The notes: a model not told the origin generated them from the sequence alone. Positions 16,692-26,724 are shown, numbered from the stretch's first letter. The stretch: DNA of 64,000 nucleotides from Parvularcula oceani (GCF_000733125.1 NZ_JPHU01000001.1:186001-250000); one strand, 5' to 3'. Numbers and translations are program-made.

Positions 16692-18554
16692 CTATCTGGT
16701 CGGATCGGTACGGAACTCGAAGAAGCGCCGCCGTCGCTTCTTACTGTGCGGGGTGTCGAACAGAGTGGGCTGGTCTGCGTCAGTCGTCCCTCTCATCGCT
16801 GACCCTTCGGGCGGGTAGTCGAGAGTGGCCTTCAGTTGGTCGATGCGGTCCGGCGTGAAGCGAGGCAGTTGAAGTTCCCCCTCGTCGCGCCACTGGGCTA
16901 CGCGCTCTTCGACCTCCCGGACCTTCTCGGCCGCGGGTTGTTTGTCACGTGCGAGGTAGAGTGTCTGCGAGGGGAATGCGAAAGCGGCACCGCTCCGTTC
17001 GACGACCCCCATGATCCTAAGGTTCAGGTCTTCCTGCACCTCTAGGAATGCGTCGTAGTCCTCCGCCTCGACATAGGCAAAGACCTCCAAGCGCAGACTG
17101 TCGGCGCCGAACCCTGTGAATCTGATGCGAGCTGGGTCGGCGTTCACCTTGGGATGGGCGTAGAAGAGTGCTCGAATCTCGACGAGGAGGAATCGGATCT
17201 GATCCGCCGTCGTTTCGTACCGAAACGTCAGCGTCGGGTTGAACCAGAACCGGTCGCGCGGTGCGAAGTTCTCAATCCTCAAGGCCGAGAACTCACCGTT
17301 CGGAATCGTCACGACCGTACGACCCAGCGTCCGGATCCTCGTCGAACGAAGGCCGATGTCCTCGACCGTGCCGATGGTCTCGCCGACCTTGCAGAAGTCG
17401 CCAACCCTCACCGGATGGTCGATGATGATCGAGACGCCGCCCACCACGTTCTCGATCGTTTTCTGCGCACCCAAAGCTAGGGCTAGACCACCGATCCCAA
17501 GCGCGGCCAAGCCAGTCGATACGTCGACCCCCAGGACGCCGAGGGCCACGATCAACGCACCTCCGACGAGAACGAATTTGAGTGACCGGCGAAGGAAGAT
17601 GGTCGCAGAGACGGCCTCAAGCTGGCCGCGTCTCGTCATCCGCTCCGTGCCAGCTTCGGTCGAGGCATCGATCAACCGCCATAGAAACCAGACGGCGGAG
17701 ACGACAGCGATGACTTCGACAACTCGGGTCGAAACTGCCCTCGCGACGATCGACAGGCCTAGAACCCGCGTCGACGCGATGAACACCCAAGCTCCAACGT
17801 AGAGGCTGAGCGGCGCAGCGGTAGCGAACAGCACGCGTCGCAACCTAGCTCGGCGTCCCCCCCGCCACCACAAGCGGAGCGGTAGGAAGGCGAGTAGAAA
17901 ACCTACGCGAACCGCACCGAAGGCAAGAATGCCGACCCCGACGAGGACGATCCAGTGGCCCAGCGGAGCTCCGAATAGCCTTGTACTGACCAATGGTTCG
18001 GGAAGAACGCCGTCGATTAACGCCGCGCTCGCCTGCTCTGCGAGGTCAGGCACCTCGTCGAGTGTTGCCGACGAGATCAACCAAATTGGCTCAGCATCAT
18101 CAGCGATCGCAACCCTTTCGACGAGGATGTCGACAGTACGATCACCGGCACGCAGGGATCCAATCCGGTCTCGCGACGGCTCCAAACCGTCCTCCAAACG
18201 TCCTGACTGTTGGTTGCTGATCTGAAGCGACGGCAGAATTGTCCCGCCCCGGTCAAGCAGATCTTCAAGTTGGCGGGCCAACGCCGCGCCCCGCTCCTCT
18301 CGTTCGGAGGGACGAACTCCACGTAGATCGAAGTACTGCGAAGCTCGCTCGTAATTTTGGGCTGCAATCGCCTCGACGAGGCCTTCCGTAGTCCGAAGTG
18401 GGGTCGTTCGGCCGTAGACGTCTGTAGGGGCCTGGGGTTTCGCGGCTTCTTCTGTCCGTTCACCAACCGGAAGCTGGGCTGCCGCTACGCCTTGAAGTAA
18501 GGGCACGCCAATCAGACACAGCACGAACGACCGTACGATCAGCTTCAACGTCAT
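16692..18554 (-). CDS. MscS-family mechanosensitive channel, large form
   Basis: This protein of about 620 residues begins with a signal peptide (KLIVRSFVLCLIGVPLLQGVAA) and a periplasmic domain. Several membrane helices follow. The MscS pore and beta-domain block includes GLAALGIGGLALALGAQKTIEN and DIGLRSTRIRTLGRTVVTIPNG. It opens under membrane tension to release solutes. The ATG at 18554 is chosen because the signal peptide begins there; an open frame extends up to 18710. It lies upstream of tetR in the same direction and may be part of the same stress array. Confidence 0.85.
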   Translation of the reverse strand: MTLKLIVRSFVLCLIGVPLLQGVAAAQLPVGERTEEAAKPQAPTDVYGRTTPLRTTEGLVEAIAAQNYERASQYFDLRGVRPSEREERGAALARQLEDLLDRGGTILPSLQISNQQSGRLEDGLEPSRDRIGSLRAGDRTVDILVERVAIADDAEPIWLISSATLDEVPDLAEQASAALIDGVLPEPLVSTRLFGAPLGHWIVLVGVGILAFGAVRVGFLLAFLPLRLWWRGGRRARLRRVLFATAAPLSLYVGAWVFIASTRVLGLSIVARAVSTRVVEVIAVVSAVWFLWRLIDASTEAGTERMTRRGQLEAVSATIFLRRSLKFVLVGGALIVALGVLGVDVSTGLAALGIGGLALALGAQKTIENVVGGVSIIIDHPVRVGDFCKVGETIGTVEDIGLRSTRIRTLGRTVVTIPNGEFSALRIENFAPRDRFWFNPTLTFRYETTADQIRFLLVEIRALFYAHPKVNADPARIRFTGFGADSLRLEVFAYVEAEDYDAFLEVQEDLNLRIMGVVERSGAAFAFPSQTLYLARDKQPAAEKVREVEERVAQWRDEGELQLPRFTPDRIDQLKATLDYPPEGSAMRGTTDADQPTLFDTPHSKKRRRRFFEFRTDPTR

Positions 18555-19108
18555 CGCCAACACATCACCAGCTGTTTTTTTAGGGACGCCACCGCCGACT
18601 CGCGGTCGCTGCCTACATTTCCCGAGGCGGCCCTTAATGACCGAAGCGAGGACTATTTTCAATCCGACCGGCTGGCTGGGAATATCAGCTGGAATGCAAC
18701 CGACGGACACCTGCTTTCAGCCAATAATCGTGGATACTCCGCTCCGAAGCTGCCTTACCGCTCGAGTCCGTTTCGTTTGGCTGGAATGTCGGATCGGTCT
18801 CACCTCACCGACTGCCGTGCTTTGGAAGGTTGCCCTGTCGTAAACTGAGCGGTGCACCGATTTTCTCCGAGGAGGCGACGATCCCTCTCCGAGACGACAA
18901 AACCGCTCCCGACTGCCCATAGGCGCGTCCGACAGGAGAGCCGTAAGCCGGGGACGCGAACCGCGCGATGCAAGCGCCGTAGCAGTGCCCATTCGCCGTT
19001 CACGCCCTGAAGATGCCGGCGATTGTACATCGACAGCCATCAAACACTGACGGCTGCGTGTTGGCGCTCATTCGGATCCGCCTCTGCTTCCGTCATGATC
19101 AGTCGTTC
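18555..19108. other. Gene-free segment before the tni module, possible transposon left end
   Basis: I find no supported gene here; the short open frames look random. At 18836 the plus strand reads TGTCGTAAACTGAGCGGTGC. This resembles Tn402-type terminal repeats (TGTCG start, then a GTGCAC-like block) and contains GCGGTGC, the inverse of GCACCGC in the 24-kb end. If it is the left end, the element would be about 5.2 kb and would carry only tniABQ and the 172-aa ORF. The five bases outside (TGCCC) do not match those outside the right end (CGCTC). Confidence 0.35.
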
Positions 19109-19627
19109 TCACCTAGACCGTCGTGCAGCCAACCGATTGGGTTCGAGAGACGCTGCAGCTTCCCTTGCGCGCTCACGGATAACGCTCGCCCGAAGAGGGT
19201 GCGGCTCTGGCAACTGCCAGTGTTTCGCGAGTTCGTCCGCGTGCCTAACGAGTCCCGACTGGCCTAGGTCATCGAGTATGTTGGATGCCTCTGCGCGGAA
19301 GCGATCGGCCACCTCATCACCGACACTCCCTTCGAGCACGCGGTTGCCTTCTTCGATAAGGTAGACAATGGAACTAATGTGCTTGCAAAGATGAGTCGCA
19401 AGTACCGTTAGTTGGGTTTTTTTGGGCGACGTGGTCCGCTTGTTCATCGGACGATTTACGACCACCCTTCCCAAGGCACAGAAGAGCTTACGCGCTTCGG
19501 TCACATCCGCTGGTCGGCGGTTGGAACGTAAAGCCTGTACCGTGGTGTAGTAAGCGTCGGCGCAAGCCTCCAGGAGTAGTTCCAACACCACTCTCTGGCG
19601 GTCGTTCGTCTCGGGTAATTGGTCCAT
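19109..19627 (-). CDS. Hypothetical protein adjacent to tni module
   Basis: This 172-residue, probably all-helical soluble protein has no family that I recognise. The N-terminal half is Leu/Ala-rich (RQRVVLELLLEACADAYY), and a basic patch (NKRTTSPKKT) lies in the middle. It lies downstream of tniQ on the same strand after a gap of about 450 bases. It could be a cargo gene or an accessory factor of the transposon. Coding potential is judged only from frame length and its sensible amino-acid mix. Confidence 0.45.
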   Translation of the reverse strand: MDQLPETNDRQRVVLELLLEACADAYYTTVQALRSNRRPADVTEARKLFCALGRVVVNRPMNKRTTSPKKTQLTVLATHLCKHISSIVYLIEEGNRVLEGSVGDEVADRFRAEASNILDDLGQSGLVRHADELAKHWQLPEPHPLRASVIRERAREAAASLEPNRLAARRSR

Positions 19628-20073
19628 GCGTCAGTAGGCCTGCACCGTTTCGCTCAACCTCCGCTCCCATCCTGGAGTGCTAAGAAGAGGACTTTGATCT
19701 GCGCCACTCGTAGGTTCTACTCGAAAAGCGAGTCCGTCAGAGAGGAGACAGACGATGCGGAAGAGCAGGTTCAGCGAGGGGTAGATACTCGCGCTCCCGA
19801 GCGAGGGATTCCCTCTACCCGGACGTACCGCTAACGCATCAGCGTCGGCCACCTGATTTCGAATGGGGCACCAACCTAACCGCCGATCTGACGGCGAGAT
19901 GGTCCGGAAATAGCATCGTCGTCCCGGGGAAGACGAAAGTTGAAGCGTAGGGGTGAGGAAGAGACCAATCCGTCTAGCTCGCTTATTCAACGAAGGACGG
20001 CGCACCTACGGTCTCCGCAATGGGACGGATGCATCTGTGATCATGACGGTGTGGTTAGGCGTCTTGGAGGCTC
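19628..20073. other. Gene-free segment between tniQ and the 172-aa ORF
   Basis: One minus-strand frame of about 124 codons (19631-20005) is open, but its product is Arg/Pro/Ser-rich without a family pattern, so I do not call it. I see no resolvase gene, res-like repeat, CRISPR repeats or tracrRNA-like hairpins. Confidence 0.5.
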
Positions 20074-21381
20074 TCATGCGCGCCACCACTCGTCAGAAAT
20101 AGCGTAGCGGCCGCTTTTTGCCACTGTCGGTGACTTCATTTCCGTTTCGGTGAAGGGCCGTATCACACCGTGCGCAACGAGAATGCGGACCGCATCTTCC
20201 ACCTTGCGGCGCCCCCACCCCTTCGTCCGGGCAAACTTGAACGCATTCGAGTACACGTTCCTTTCGGTGAGAATCTTCAAACCGACCCTGAAGCAGTTGG
20301 CCCGTCCTAGTTCCAGTAGCGCTGGCCACGGCACTGTTCGGGTGCCGTAGTACACTCGCTCAATGTCTACGAAGGTCGGCCAGATCATCTCTCCGTTGGC
20401 TCGCTGCGTCTGTAGAAACAAGCCACGCTCGAACATCTCGTGCAAGCCTTTCGTGATAGGCTGTAAGGCGGCGCCCAAATCGCCTGGGCGGCTAATCGCA
20501 ACCCGTTTGAGATACTTGTTGTCAGCTGCTATTACTGGAGCCGGTACTCGGGTCCCCGTCCGCGTACCAAAAAGCACGTCATCCAATTCTCCTTGAACCC
20601 TTAGGTATTGGAGGAACGACAAGCGAAAGATCGCATCGAACGTCGCGAAGCCGCCGAAATCGCCTAAGAGCGGGTCTAGACGGCCGGACAAGGTTATCTC
20701 GCCGTCACTGAACGAACTCCGAGCTGCGAAAGTTGCCCGCAACAGAGAAGATTCGACGGCATCGGTTCCTTGCGGTCGCGGAGTGACGTCCAAAGTCGTC
20801 ATCGGCCCTCCACAACGGCATTGCCAGATCGGTCGGAGCCCATGCGAGCCTTGTAGGCTGATTGGTCGTCCACACCATCCGCAACGATCCACCAGGACAA
20901 CATCATGGCGCGTACAGGTCATCTCGAAGGGAGAACGCAGTCGACGCTTCAACCGAAAACCAGGCTCTTCGAGAACACAGAGAGGGCAGAACTGCACGCC
21001 AGATGGACCATTGCGAGCATCGCTGCGCAAAGTGACCCATGGTGCTTCATACTTGCTCAGCGGGCGTGCCCGCATGGCCAGAAGTTCGGGGAAGGGAGCA
21101 CCGGTCAGGCGAGCGATGAACCTCACGAACCGGCCGCTAGCGAAATCAATACTAAGGACATCGGTGGGAGCACCGGGTCCGTACTCAGCGAGAACGTCCT
21201 CAGGTGCGACACCGCGGGAAACACACCAGCGATACAACCAGCTGGACAGGCACTCGTGCTGGATCGCGGCTCTGTCTAATCGGACACCGATCGCCCTCTC
21301 GTCCGCGAGTGGCCCCAAACGAACGCCCTTCGGCAGCATTTCCGTTCGAAAGCGCGGCCCCGAAGCCGCGTCAGCTACCAT
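20074..21381 (-). CDS. tniQ: TniQ family transposition protein
   Basis: This protein of about 435 residues has a TniQ zinc-binding module (CPLC...CTRHDVVLVDRCGWCG) after an N-terminal helical region (ECLSSWLYRWC). In Tn5053, Tn402 and Tn7-like systems TniQ/TnsD proteins choose the target. The ATG at 21381 overlaps the tniB stop as TGATG, the same coupling used between tniA and tniB, so it is preferred to an upstream ATG at 21399. Its length is close to Tn5053 TniQ and longer than the short TniQ of CRISPR-associated transposons. Confidence 0.88.
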   Translation of the reverse strand: MVADAASGPRFRTEMLPKGVRLGPLADERAIGVRLDRAAIQHECLSSWLYRWCVSRGVAPEDVLAEYGPGAPTDVLSIDFASGRFVRFIARLTGAPFPELLAMRARPLSKYEAPWVTLRSDARNGPSGVQFCPLCVLEEPGFRLKRRLRSPFEMTCTRHDVVLVDRCGWCGRPISLQGSHGLRPIWQCRCGGPMTTLDVTPRPQGTDAVESSLLRATFAARSSFSDGEITLSGRLDPLLGDFGGFATFDAIFRLSFLQYLRVQGELDDVLFGTRTGTRVPAPVIAADNKYLKRVAISRPGDLGAALQPITKGLHEMFERGLFLQTQRANGEMIWPTFVDIERVYYGTRTVPWPALLELGRANCFRVGLKILTERNVYSNAFKFARTKGWGRRKVEDAVRILVAHGVIRPFTETEMKSPTVAKSGRYAISDEWWRA

Positions 21382-22262
21382 CAGGCGAGAGCTTGCCAAT
21401 TCACCGAACGCTTCCCGATCAGTGTTCGTGCCCGCTGCGCTTCCAAGTCGCTAAGTGTGACGTGTTCGCGGCCATCATCGAGCGCCATGACCGCGGCGCC
21501 TGTCACGATCTTAGTGGTCTCGCCGATAAGGCCTCCGCTCAACGAGTGGATGAGTTGAGCCGTCTCGAAACGCCCCAGTCTGGACGGCTCCGCGAGCGGC
21601 ATGACGCCCTCCAACGTCCGTAGAAGCATCGCGAAGTCGTTATCGCACTTCCAACGTGGTAGAAACGCATGGTCCAACCGCGTGGACATCTGGTCATCGT
21701 CGTAGACTAACTTGCCGAGGCTCTTGTCACCAACCAAGGCGACTGCAATGTTCAACTCTTCTCCGACCTGGCGAAGGAAGGAGAAGATGGTCTCTTGAAT
21801 GTTCTCTGTTGTCGTTAAAGCGTTCGGAAACTCATCGATGATCAGCATCTCCGTTCCCAACTCCTCAAAACGAGCGAGAACCTGGGACCGCGCTTTTGGG
21901 ATCGAAGACCGCAATCCGATCCCCATGGTGTTGGAGATACCCCGCCATATGACCGACAGTATGCCCATCAAGCCACCGCTGTTGGCGGTCACGTACACGA
22001 CGCTCTTCGCCTTCCCCATACGCGTCGCTGTCACCGCGAAGCGGCGTACGATCGTCGATTTGCCGTTTCCGAAAGGCCCGAGCACCATACCGCCAGCCAA
22101 TCTTTTGGTGACTGCTCGTCCGAGAAGATCGGTGAGCATGTAGTTCGCTTTCGAAGCCGCTGCGTAATCGATCCAAAATGGTTCCCGAACCAACTGGCGT
22201 CGCCGCGCCACGGGCAGTTGTAGCTGCGTCGCCGCTTCGCTAGTGAGATGGCTAGCGATCAT
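21381..22262 (-). CDS. tniB: TniB AAA+ transposition ATPase
   Basis: This 293-residue protein has Walker A GPFGNGKST (about 62-70) and Walker B MLIIDEF. TniB/TnsC ATPases assemble on target DNA and link target choice by TniQ to the transposase. ATG at 22262 overlaps the tniA stop (TGATG) and has AAAGG upstream. An ATG 16 codons earlier lies inside tniA and is not preferred. Confidence 0.9.
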   Translation of the reverse strand: MIASHLTSEAATQLQLPVARRRQLVREPFWIDYAAASKANYMLTDLLGRAVTKRLAGGMVLGPFGNGKSTIVRRFAVTATRMGKAKSVVYVTANSGGLMGILSVIWRGISNTMGIGLRSSIPKARSQVLARFEELGTEMLIIDEFPNALTTTENIQETIFSFLRQVGEELNIAVALVGDKSLGKLVYDDDQMSTRLDHAFLPRWKCDNDFAMLLRTLEGVMPLAEPSRLGRFETAQLIHSLSGGLIGETTKIVTGAAVMALDDGREHVTLSDLEAQRARTLIGKRSVNWQALA

Positions 22263-23899
22263 CAAACGAACCTTTCGAAGCTTGTTGGAAACGCAACATT
22301 CTCTTTCCACTCGACGTCGGTTTCATCGTTCGCTGACGGCAGGGTGTCGGCGCTTCGTGCAGACATCGGCCCGCGCGCCTCTGCGATCTCCGCCTTCTTG
22401 GCGGCACGCTTGCGCTCAGATTTCGCTTCGATCGCGTTGTTCGCGATGCCGTCGATCTCCTCGAACGCGACACCCTGTCGGAACTCGTGAAGTGGGTGAC
22501 GGGCTATTTTGCGGGCAGCTTCCAACTCCCAGCGCGCGAACGGGCCGTCCGGCAGGCCGAACCGGCGTTTAGGAAAAGCTGGAAAGTCTTCTCCAGACGT
22601 CGGATCACGAACGAGCACGAACGAGATATCCCGGGGATCGTAGCGAACGATGAGTGGGTTGATACGATCCCGCATTGAAACGAGCCGGTGGAACTCCTTC
22701 GCTTGATACGTCGTCCCGAACATCCTTATCCCACTTTGAGAAAGCATTCTCTCTTGTTGCGGGAGAAAGTGGTTCCGGATGAAGTCGGCATCGTCCGCTT
22801 GGATTGATCCTTCTGGAACTGCCTCCTTCCAGCTGTCGTAAGGCACACGCCCGGTTTCGCTGTTCCTCGTCGTATTCCGTATCTCGGCGAAGTAGATCGC
22901 CAAGACGTACTCCAACTGCTTCAGCGTCAACACGGCTTTCTCTTCAGCGTCGTACCTTGCCCGCCGCTTGACGCTCCCGCCCGTCCGACCTGGCAGATCG
23001 TCCAGAACCTCGTTGGTGAGCCCAACCAGCCGCTCGATCATTCCGCCGGTATGAACCGTGCCGGCCTCGCGGCTCGAGCGCTCAATGCCGATAGATCGGC
23101 AAGCATCATTGAAGCGCTTCGATTGGTAATCACTACCGCTATCGGCGTGCAGCATCTTGGGGCGCCCATGCATCGGCCAGTCGATGTGCCCAAGCCCCCT
23201 CGCCTCCAACCATGCCTTCTTCGGTGCGATGGCGTGGGCCAAACACATCGCATTCGACACGACGCTCGGATCTTGGAAGGATACCGCAAAACCCATTGCG
23301 GCCCCCGTACTGACATCGACCGCTGCCGTGATCGTGGGGCGACCGATCGGCCGCCCATCCTCGTTCTGCACTATGATGAGATCGGCAGGGGTATGATCGA
23401 TTTGCCAAATATGAAGCGGCGCGGGCGCACTGATCGTTCCGGGAAGATATCTCAGTCGTCGAAGTTCAGCAGGGTCGCTCGCACGAGCTCGTACAACTTC
23501 TTCGTCGGTATAGCGGAGACGAAGCCGATGCTCGACTGTGCGCCTCGCTGGTGGACGGAGACCCTCGCGTATGCACGCCGCCCGAATTTTAGTGACGACT
23601 TTCGATAGCTTAGGTGCCTCAAGGCGCATGTAGTCGGTAGCGATCCGCTCATCGATTATGCGCTCGACACGCCCGTCTATCCGAGTGTTTCGCTCGCGCA
23701 CTTTCGGCAGTAAGTCCGACACGAGCCGACGCTGCTCGTAAGCCTGCCGCAGGTTGCGAACCTGTCGTTCTCCTAGATTGAGTTCACGGGCTACCAGGCG
23801 AACGGAAAGGCGTTGCTTCGGGTCGGGTGTGTTCAATAGGTCTAGTAGGCGAGCGCGATGTTTCGCGATGGCCCAATTGCGATCGGTATGGCCCTTCAT
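22262..23899 (-). CDS. tniA: TniA DDE transposase (Mu/Tn552 type)
   Basis: This 545-residue integrase-core protein has N-terminal HTH regions (VRLVARELNLGERQVRNL). The catalytic triad is Asp168 (WQIDHT), Asp253 (LHADSGSDY) and Glu289 (GGMIERL), a DD(35)E spacing that is fully intact. A Mu-transposase C-terminal barrel follows (GIRMFGTTYQAKEF). It cuts the transposon ends and joins them to the target. It is the first gene of tniA-tniB-tniQ, read leftward away from the right end at about 24,049. The element therefore looks potentially active. Confidence 0.92.
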   Translation of the reverse strand: MKGHTDRNWAIAKHRARLLDLLNTPDPKQRLSVRLVARELNLGERQVRNLRQAYEQRRLVSDLLPKVRERNTRIDGRVERIIDERIATDYMRLEAPKLSKVVTKIRAACIREGLRPPARRTVEHRLRLRYTDEEVVRARASDPAELRRLRYLPGTISAPAPLHIWQIDHTPADLIIVQNEDGRPIGRPTITAAVDVSTGAAMGFAVSFQDPSVVSNAMCLAHAIAPKKAWLEARGLGHIDWPMHGRPKMLHADSGSDYQSKRFNDACRSIGIERSSREAGTVHTGGMIERLVGLTNEVLDDLPGRTGGSVKRRARYDAEEKAVLTLKQLEYVLAIYFAEIRNTTRNSETGRVPYDSWKEAVPEGSIQADDADFIRNHFLPQQERMLSQSGIRMFGTTYQAKEFHRLVSMRDRINPLIVRYDPRDISFVLVRDPTSGEDFPAFPKRRFGLPDGPFARWELEAARKIARHPLHEFRQGVAFEEIDGIANNAIEAKSERKRAAKKAEIAEARGPMSARSADTLPSANDETDVEWKENVAFPTSFERFV

Positions 23900-23943
23900 G
23901 GCGCCCCTTTCTCGCCCCGCGCCATAGTAGGCTGCGGAAATCG

Positions 23944-24049
23944 GGAACGCACCGCGGAAACACAGTGTGCTTGCGAATCGGGGCTAATCCACTGATTTCA
24001 CTACCAGTTGGTGTGGTTACGCCCCGGCAATTTTAAACGGAATTCGACA
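23944..24049. mobile_element. Right end of the tni transposon
   Basis: This AT-richer stretch between the tniA start and GC-rich chromosome ends in AATTCGACA. Read inward it starts TGTCGAATTCCG, fitting the 5'-TGTCG termini of TniA-type elements. An inner motif GGAACGCACCGCGGA (23944-23958) recurs at 5381-5395. Base composition changes abruptly just after 24,049. The five flanking bases are CGCTC; no matching duplication was found elsewhere in the window. Confidence 0.55.
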
Positions 24050-24173
24050 CGCTCTCCCGCCCGCGCGCGGATCGCGGCTATCGCGCTCCGCGCGCAAGTG
24101 CAGGGCGGCCTCTTGCCCTGCGGGCTGCGGGGGTGTTCGCTCCCGGGCGATGCCATTCTGCCGGGAGCTTCGC

Positions 24174-25940
24174 ATGATCAGAGCCGCCCTTCTCGCCGCC
24201 ACGCTGCTTGCGACGGCGACGCCCGAAGCCCTGGCCTCGCAGGAGCGGACGGGAACGAGCAGCCCGGCCGATCAGCGCCTTCGCGAGCTCTACGACGCCG
24301 ACTGGCAGTGGAGCCTGAGCGAGTATGGCCGCCTGATGGACGAGGACGGCGAGCTTCAGCGCGCGGACTACCTGCCTTCGGTCACGCCTGAGGCCCAGGC
24401 GCGGCGGCTGGCTCATTGGAAAGAGATGCTCGCGGAGCTCGACCGGATACCCCGCGATGCGCTGTCGCCCGATGAGCGGGTCAATGCCGCCGTCTTCGAG
24501 ACCAATCTGCGCAACGCGGTCGCCGATGCCCGATTCCGTGAATGGGAGATGCCGTTCAACAGCGACAGCAGCTTCTGGAGCGGCCTGACGCCGCGTCAGG
24601 GCTTCGGCAGCGCCGAGGAATACCGGCGCTATATCGGAAGGATGCGCGACCTGCCGCGCTATTTCGGCGAGCAGATCGACAATATGGAAGCCGGCCTCGA
24701 CCGCGGCTTCAGCGTGCCGCGCGCGGTGCTCGGTGGCCGCGACGCTTCGATCGAGCCCTATACCGCTTCGGATGCGGAAGAGAATCCGTTCTGGGCCCCC
24801 TTCGAGGACATGCCCGCCTCGATCCCGCAGGAGGAGCGCGAAGCGCTGCGGGCGGCGGCGAGGGACGCCATCGAGGAAGCGGTGGCCCCCGCCTATACAG
24901 ACCTCCTGGCCTTCTTCCGCGACGAATACGTGCCGCGCGCCCGCACCGCCCTCGCCGCGACCGAGCTGCCCGACGGCCGCTCCTATTACGACGCGCAGGT
25001 GCGCGAATACACGACGCTCGACCTGTCGCCCGAAGAGATCCACAGGATCGGGCTCGAGGAGGTCGAACGGATCACGGGCGAGATGAAGGAGGTCATGCGC
25101 GAGACCGGTTTCGAAGGCGACCTTCAGGAGTTCATCGCCTTCCTGCGCACCGATCCGCAATTCTATGCCGAAACGCCCGACGAGCTGATGGGCGTCTCGT
25201 CCTATGTCGCGAAGCGGGTGGACGGCGAGATCGGCGACATCATCGGGCACCTGCCCCGCCGGCGCTTCACGATCCTGCCGGTGCCCGAGGAGATCGCGCC
25301 CTTCTACACGGCAGGGCGCGGCGGCCTCGGCAGCTGCCTGATGAACACCTATGACCTGCCGAGCCGCCCTCTCTACAACATACCCGCCCTGACCCTGCAC
25401 GAATGCGCGCCGGGGCACAGCTTCCAGGCCGCGCTCGCCGCCGAGCAGGAGGCGGGGCCGCCCTTCCGCCGCTACACCTATTTCTCCGGCTACGGAGAAG
25501 GCTGGGGACTCTATACCGAATGGCTGGGGCGCGAGATGGGCATCTACCGCACGCCCTATGAGCTCTTCGGCCAGCTCTCCTATGAGATGTGGCGCGCCGC
25601 CCGGCTGGTCATCGACACGGGCGTGCACCTTTATGGGTGGTCGCGCGAGGAAGCGGTCGATTATCTCGCAGAGCACACCGCTCTTTCCGAGCACGAGGTC
25701 GGAACCGAGGTGGACCGCTATATCAGCTGGCCGGGCCAGGCCCTCGCCTACAAGCTCGGAGAGATGACGATCCGGCGCCTGCGGCGGGAGGCCGAAGAAG
25801 CGCTCGGCCCCGAATTCGATCTCGCGGCCTTCCACGACACGATCCTCGCGCTCGGCCCGGTGCCGCTCTCCGTTCTCGAGGCGCGGATCGACACCTTCAT
25901 CGAAAGCGGCGGCGAGGGACCTTATTCCTACGCGCCCTGA
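24174..25940 (+). CDS. DUF885 family zinc metallopeptidase-like protein
   Basis: This protein of about 588 residues has a signal peptide ([21 protein letters not shown]). The DUF885 hallmark [10 protein letters not shown] fits a metal-binding HExxPGH pattern, and [14 protein letters not shown] is also characteristic. It is probably periplasmic. The ATG at 24174 has GGGAG upstream and begins the signal peptide. The insertion boundary lies only about 125 bases upstream, so its native promoter may have been displaced by the island. Confidence 0.85.
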   Translation: MIRAALLAATLLATATPEALASQERTGTSSPADQRLRELYDADWQWSLSEYGRLMDEDGELQRADYLPSVTPEAQARRLAHWKEMLAELDRIPRDALSPDERVNAAVFETNLRNAVADARFREWEMPFNSDSSFWSGLTPRQGFGSAEEYRRYIGRMRDLPRYFGEQIDNMEAGLDRGFSVPRAVLGGRDASIEPYTASDAEENPFWAPFEDMPASIPQEEREALRAAARDAIEEAVAPAYTDLLAFFRDEYVPRARTALAATELPDGRSYYDAQVREYTTLDLSPEEIHRIGLEEVERITGEMKEVMRETGFEGDLQEFIAFLRTDPQFYAETPDELMGVSSYVAKRVDGEIGDIIGHLPRRRFTILPVPEEIAPFYTAGRGGLGSCLMNTYDLPSRPLYNIPALTLHECAPGHSFQAALAAEQEAGPPFRRYTYFSGYGEGWGLYTEWLGREMGIYRTPYELFGQLSYEMWRAARLVIDTGVHLYGWSREEAVDYLAEHTALSEHEVGTEVDRYISWPGQALAYKLGEMTIRRLRREAEEALGPEFDLAAFHDTILALGPVPLSVLEARIDTFIESGGEGPYSYAP

Positions 25941-26124
25941 GGCGGCGCCGGCGGAGGCGCTGCCGGGGATGACGCGCCCCGGCTTGCCACCCCCGCTCCT
26001 TTCCTGTACCGGCCCGCCTTCGAACGGCGGTCCGCTGCATCCGGGATGGTCCCACCGCATGCGGAGCCGAAGGCGCACAGGGCCCTCCACCCCTGCCGTC
26101 TCCGCCGTCTGGAAAGGAGCCGTC

Positions 26125-26487
26125 ATGCCTCTTTACGAGCATGTCTACATCGCGCGGCAGGACGTCAGCCCCGCGCAGGTCGAGCACCTCACCGAGGAAC
26201 TTCAGGAGATCATCCGCGAGCATGGCGGGTCGATCGAGAAGTCTGAATATTGGGGTCTTCGCAACCTCCAGTACAAGATCAACAAGAACCGCAAGGGTCA
26301 CTACTCCCTGATGAACATCACGGCCCCGGCCGAGGCGATCCAGGAAATGGAACGCCAGATGCGCATCAAGGAAGACATCCTGCGCTTCATGACGCTGCGC
26401 GTCGAAGAGCACGACGAAGAGCCCTCGCCGGTCATGTCGCGCCGCGACCGCGACGAGAGCCGCCGCCGCGACCGGGACAGGAGCTAA
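26125..26487 (+). CDS. rpsF: 30S ribosomal protein S6
   Basis: This 120-residue protein shows the S6 N-terminus ([16 protein letters not shown]) and the central [17 protein letters not shown] block, with an Arg-rich tail. The ATG at 26125 has AAAGGAG upstream. It heads rpsF-rpsR-rplI with gaps of 3 and 6 bases. S6 pairs with S18 on the 30S platform. Confidence 0.95.
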   Translation: MPLYEHVYIARQDVSPAQVEHLTEELQEIIREHGGSIEKSEYWGLRNLQYKINKNRKGHYSLMNITAPAEAIQEMERQMRIKEDILRFMTLRVEEHDEEPSPVMSRRDRDESRRRDRDRS

Positions 26488-26490
26488 CTC

Positions 26491-26718
26491 ATGGCACGCA
26501 CTTTCTTCCGCCGCCGCAAGTCCTGCCCCTTCTCGGGCGAGAACGCGCCGACCATCGACTACAAGGATCCCAAGCTTCTCGGACGCTACGTCTCCGAGAA
26601 GGGCAAGATCGTCCCCTCGCGCATCTCGGCCGTGAGCCAGAAGAAGCAGCGTGAGCTGGCCCGCGCCATCAAGCGCGCGCGCTTCCTCGCCCTCCTGCCC
26701 TACAGCTCGACGGAGTAA
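26491..26718 (+). CDS. rpsR: 30S ribosomal protein S18
   Basis: This 75-residue basic protein has [33 protein letters not shown] and the conserved [13 protein letters not shown]. It binds 16S rRNA as a partner of S6. The gene starts 3 bases after rpsF. Confidence 0.96.
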   Translation: MARTFFRRRKSCPFSGENAPTIDYKDPKLLGRYVSEKGKIVPSRISAVSQKKQRELARAIKRARFLALLPYSSTE

Positions 26719-26724
26719 GCACAG

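Noticed and set aside
19631-20005. 124-codon minus-strand frame between tniQ and the 172-aa ORF
   Set aside because: Low-complexity Arg/Pro/Ser composition, no ribosome site seen and no family likeness.
18555-24049. CRISPR-associated transposon (CAST)
   Set aside because: tniABQ are present, but no Cas12k, Cascade genes, CRISPR repeats or tracrRNA-like region can be seen, and TniQ is of the long, stand-alone type.
24078-26126. Long minus-strand frame of 682 codons opposite the DUF885 gene
   Set aside because: High-GC codon bias leaves the antisense frame open. The DUF885 gene has a signal peptide, active-site motif and ribosome site.
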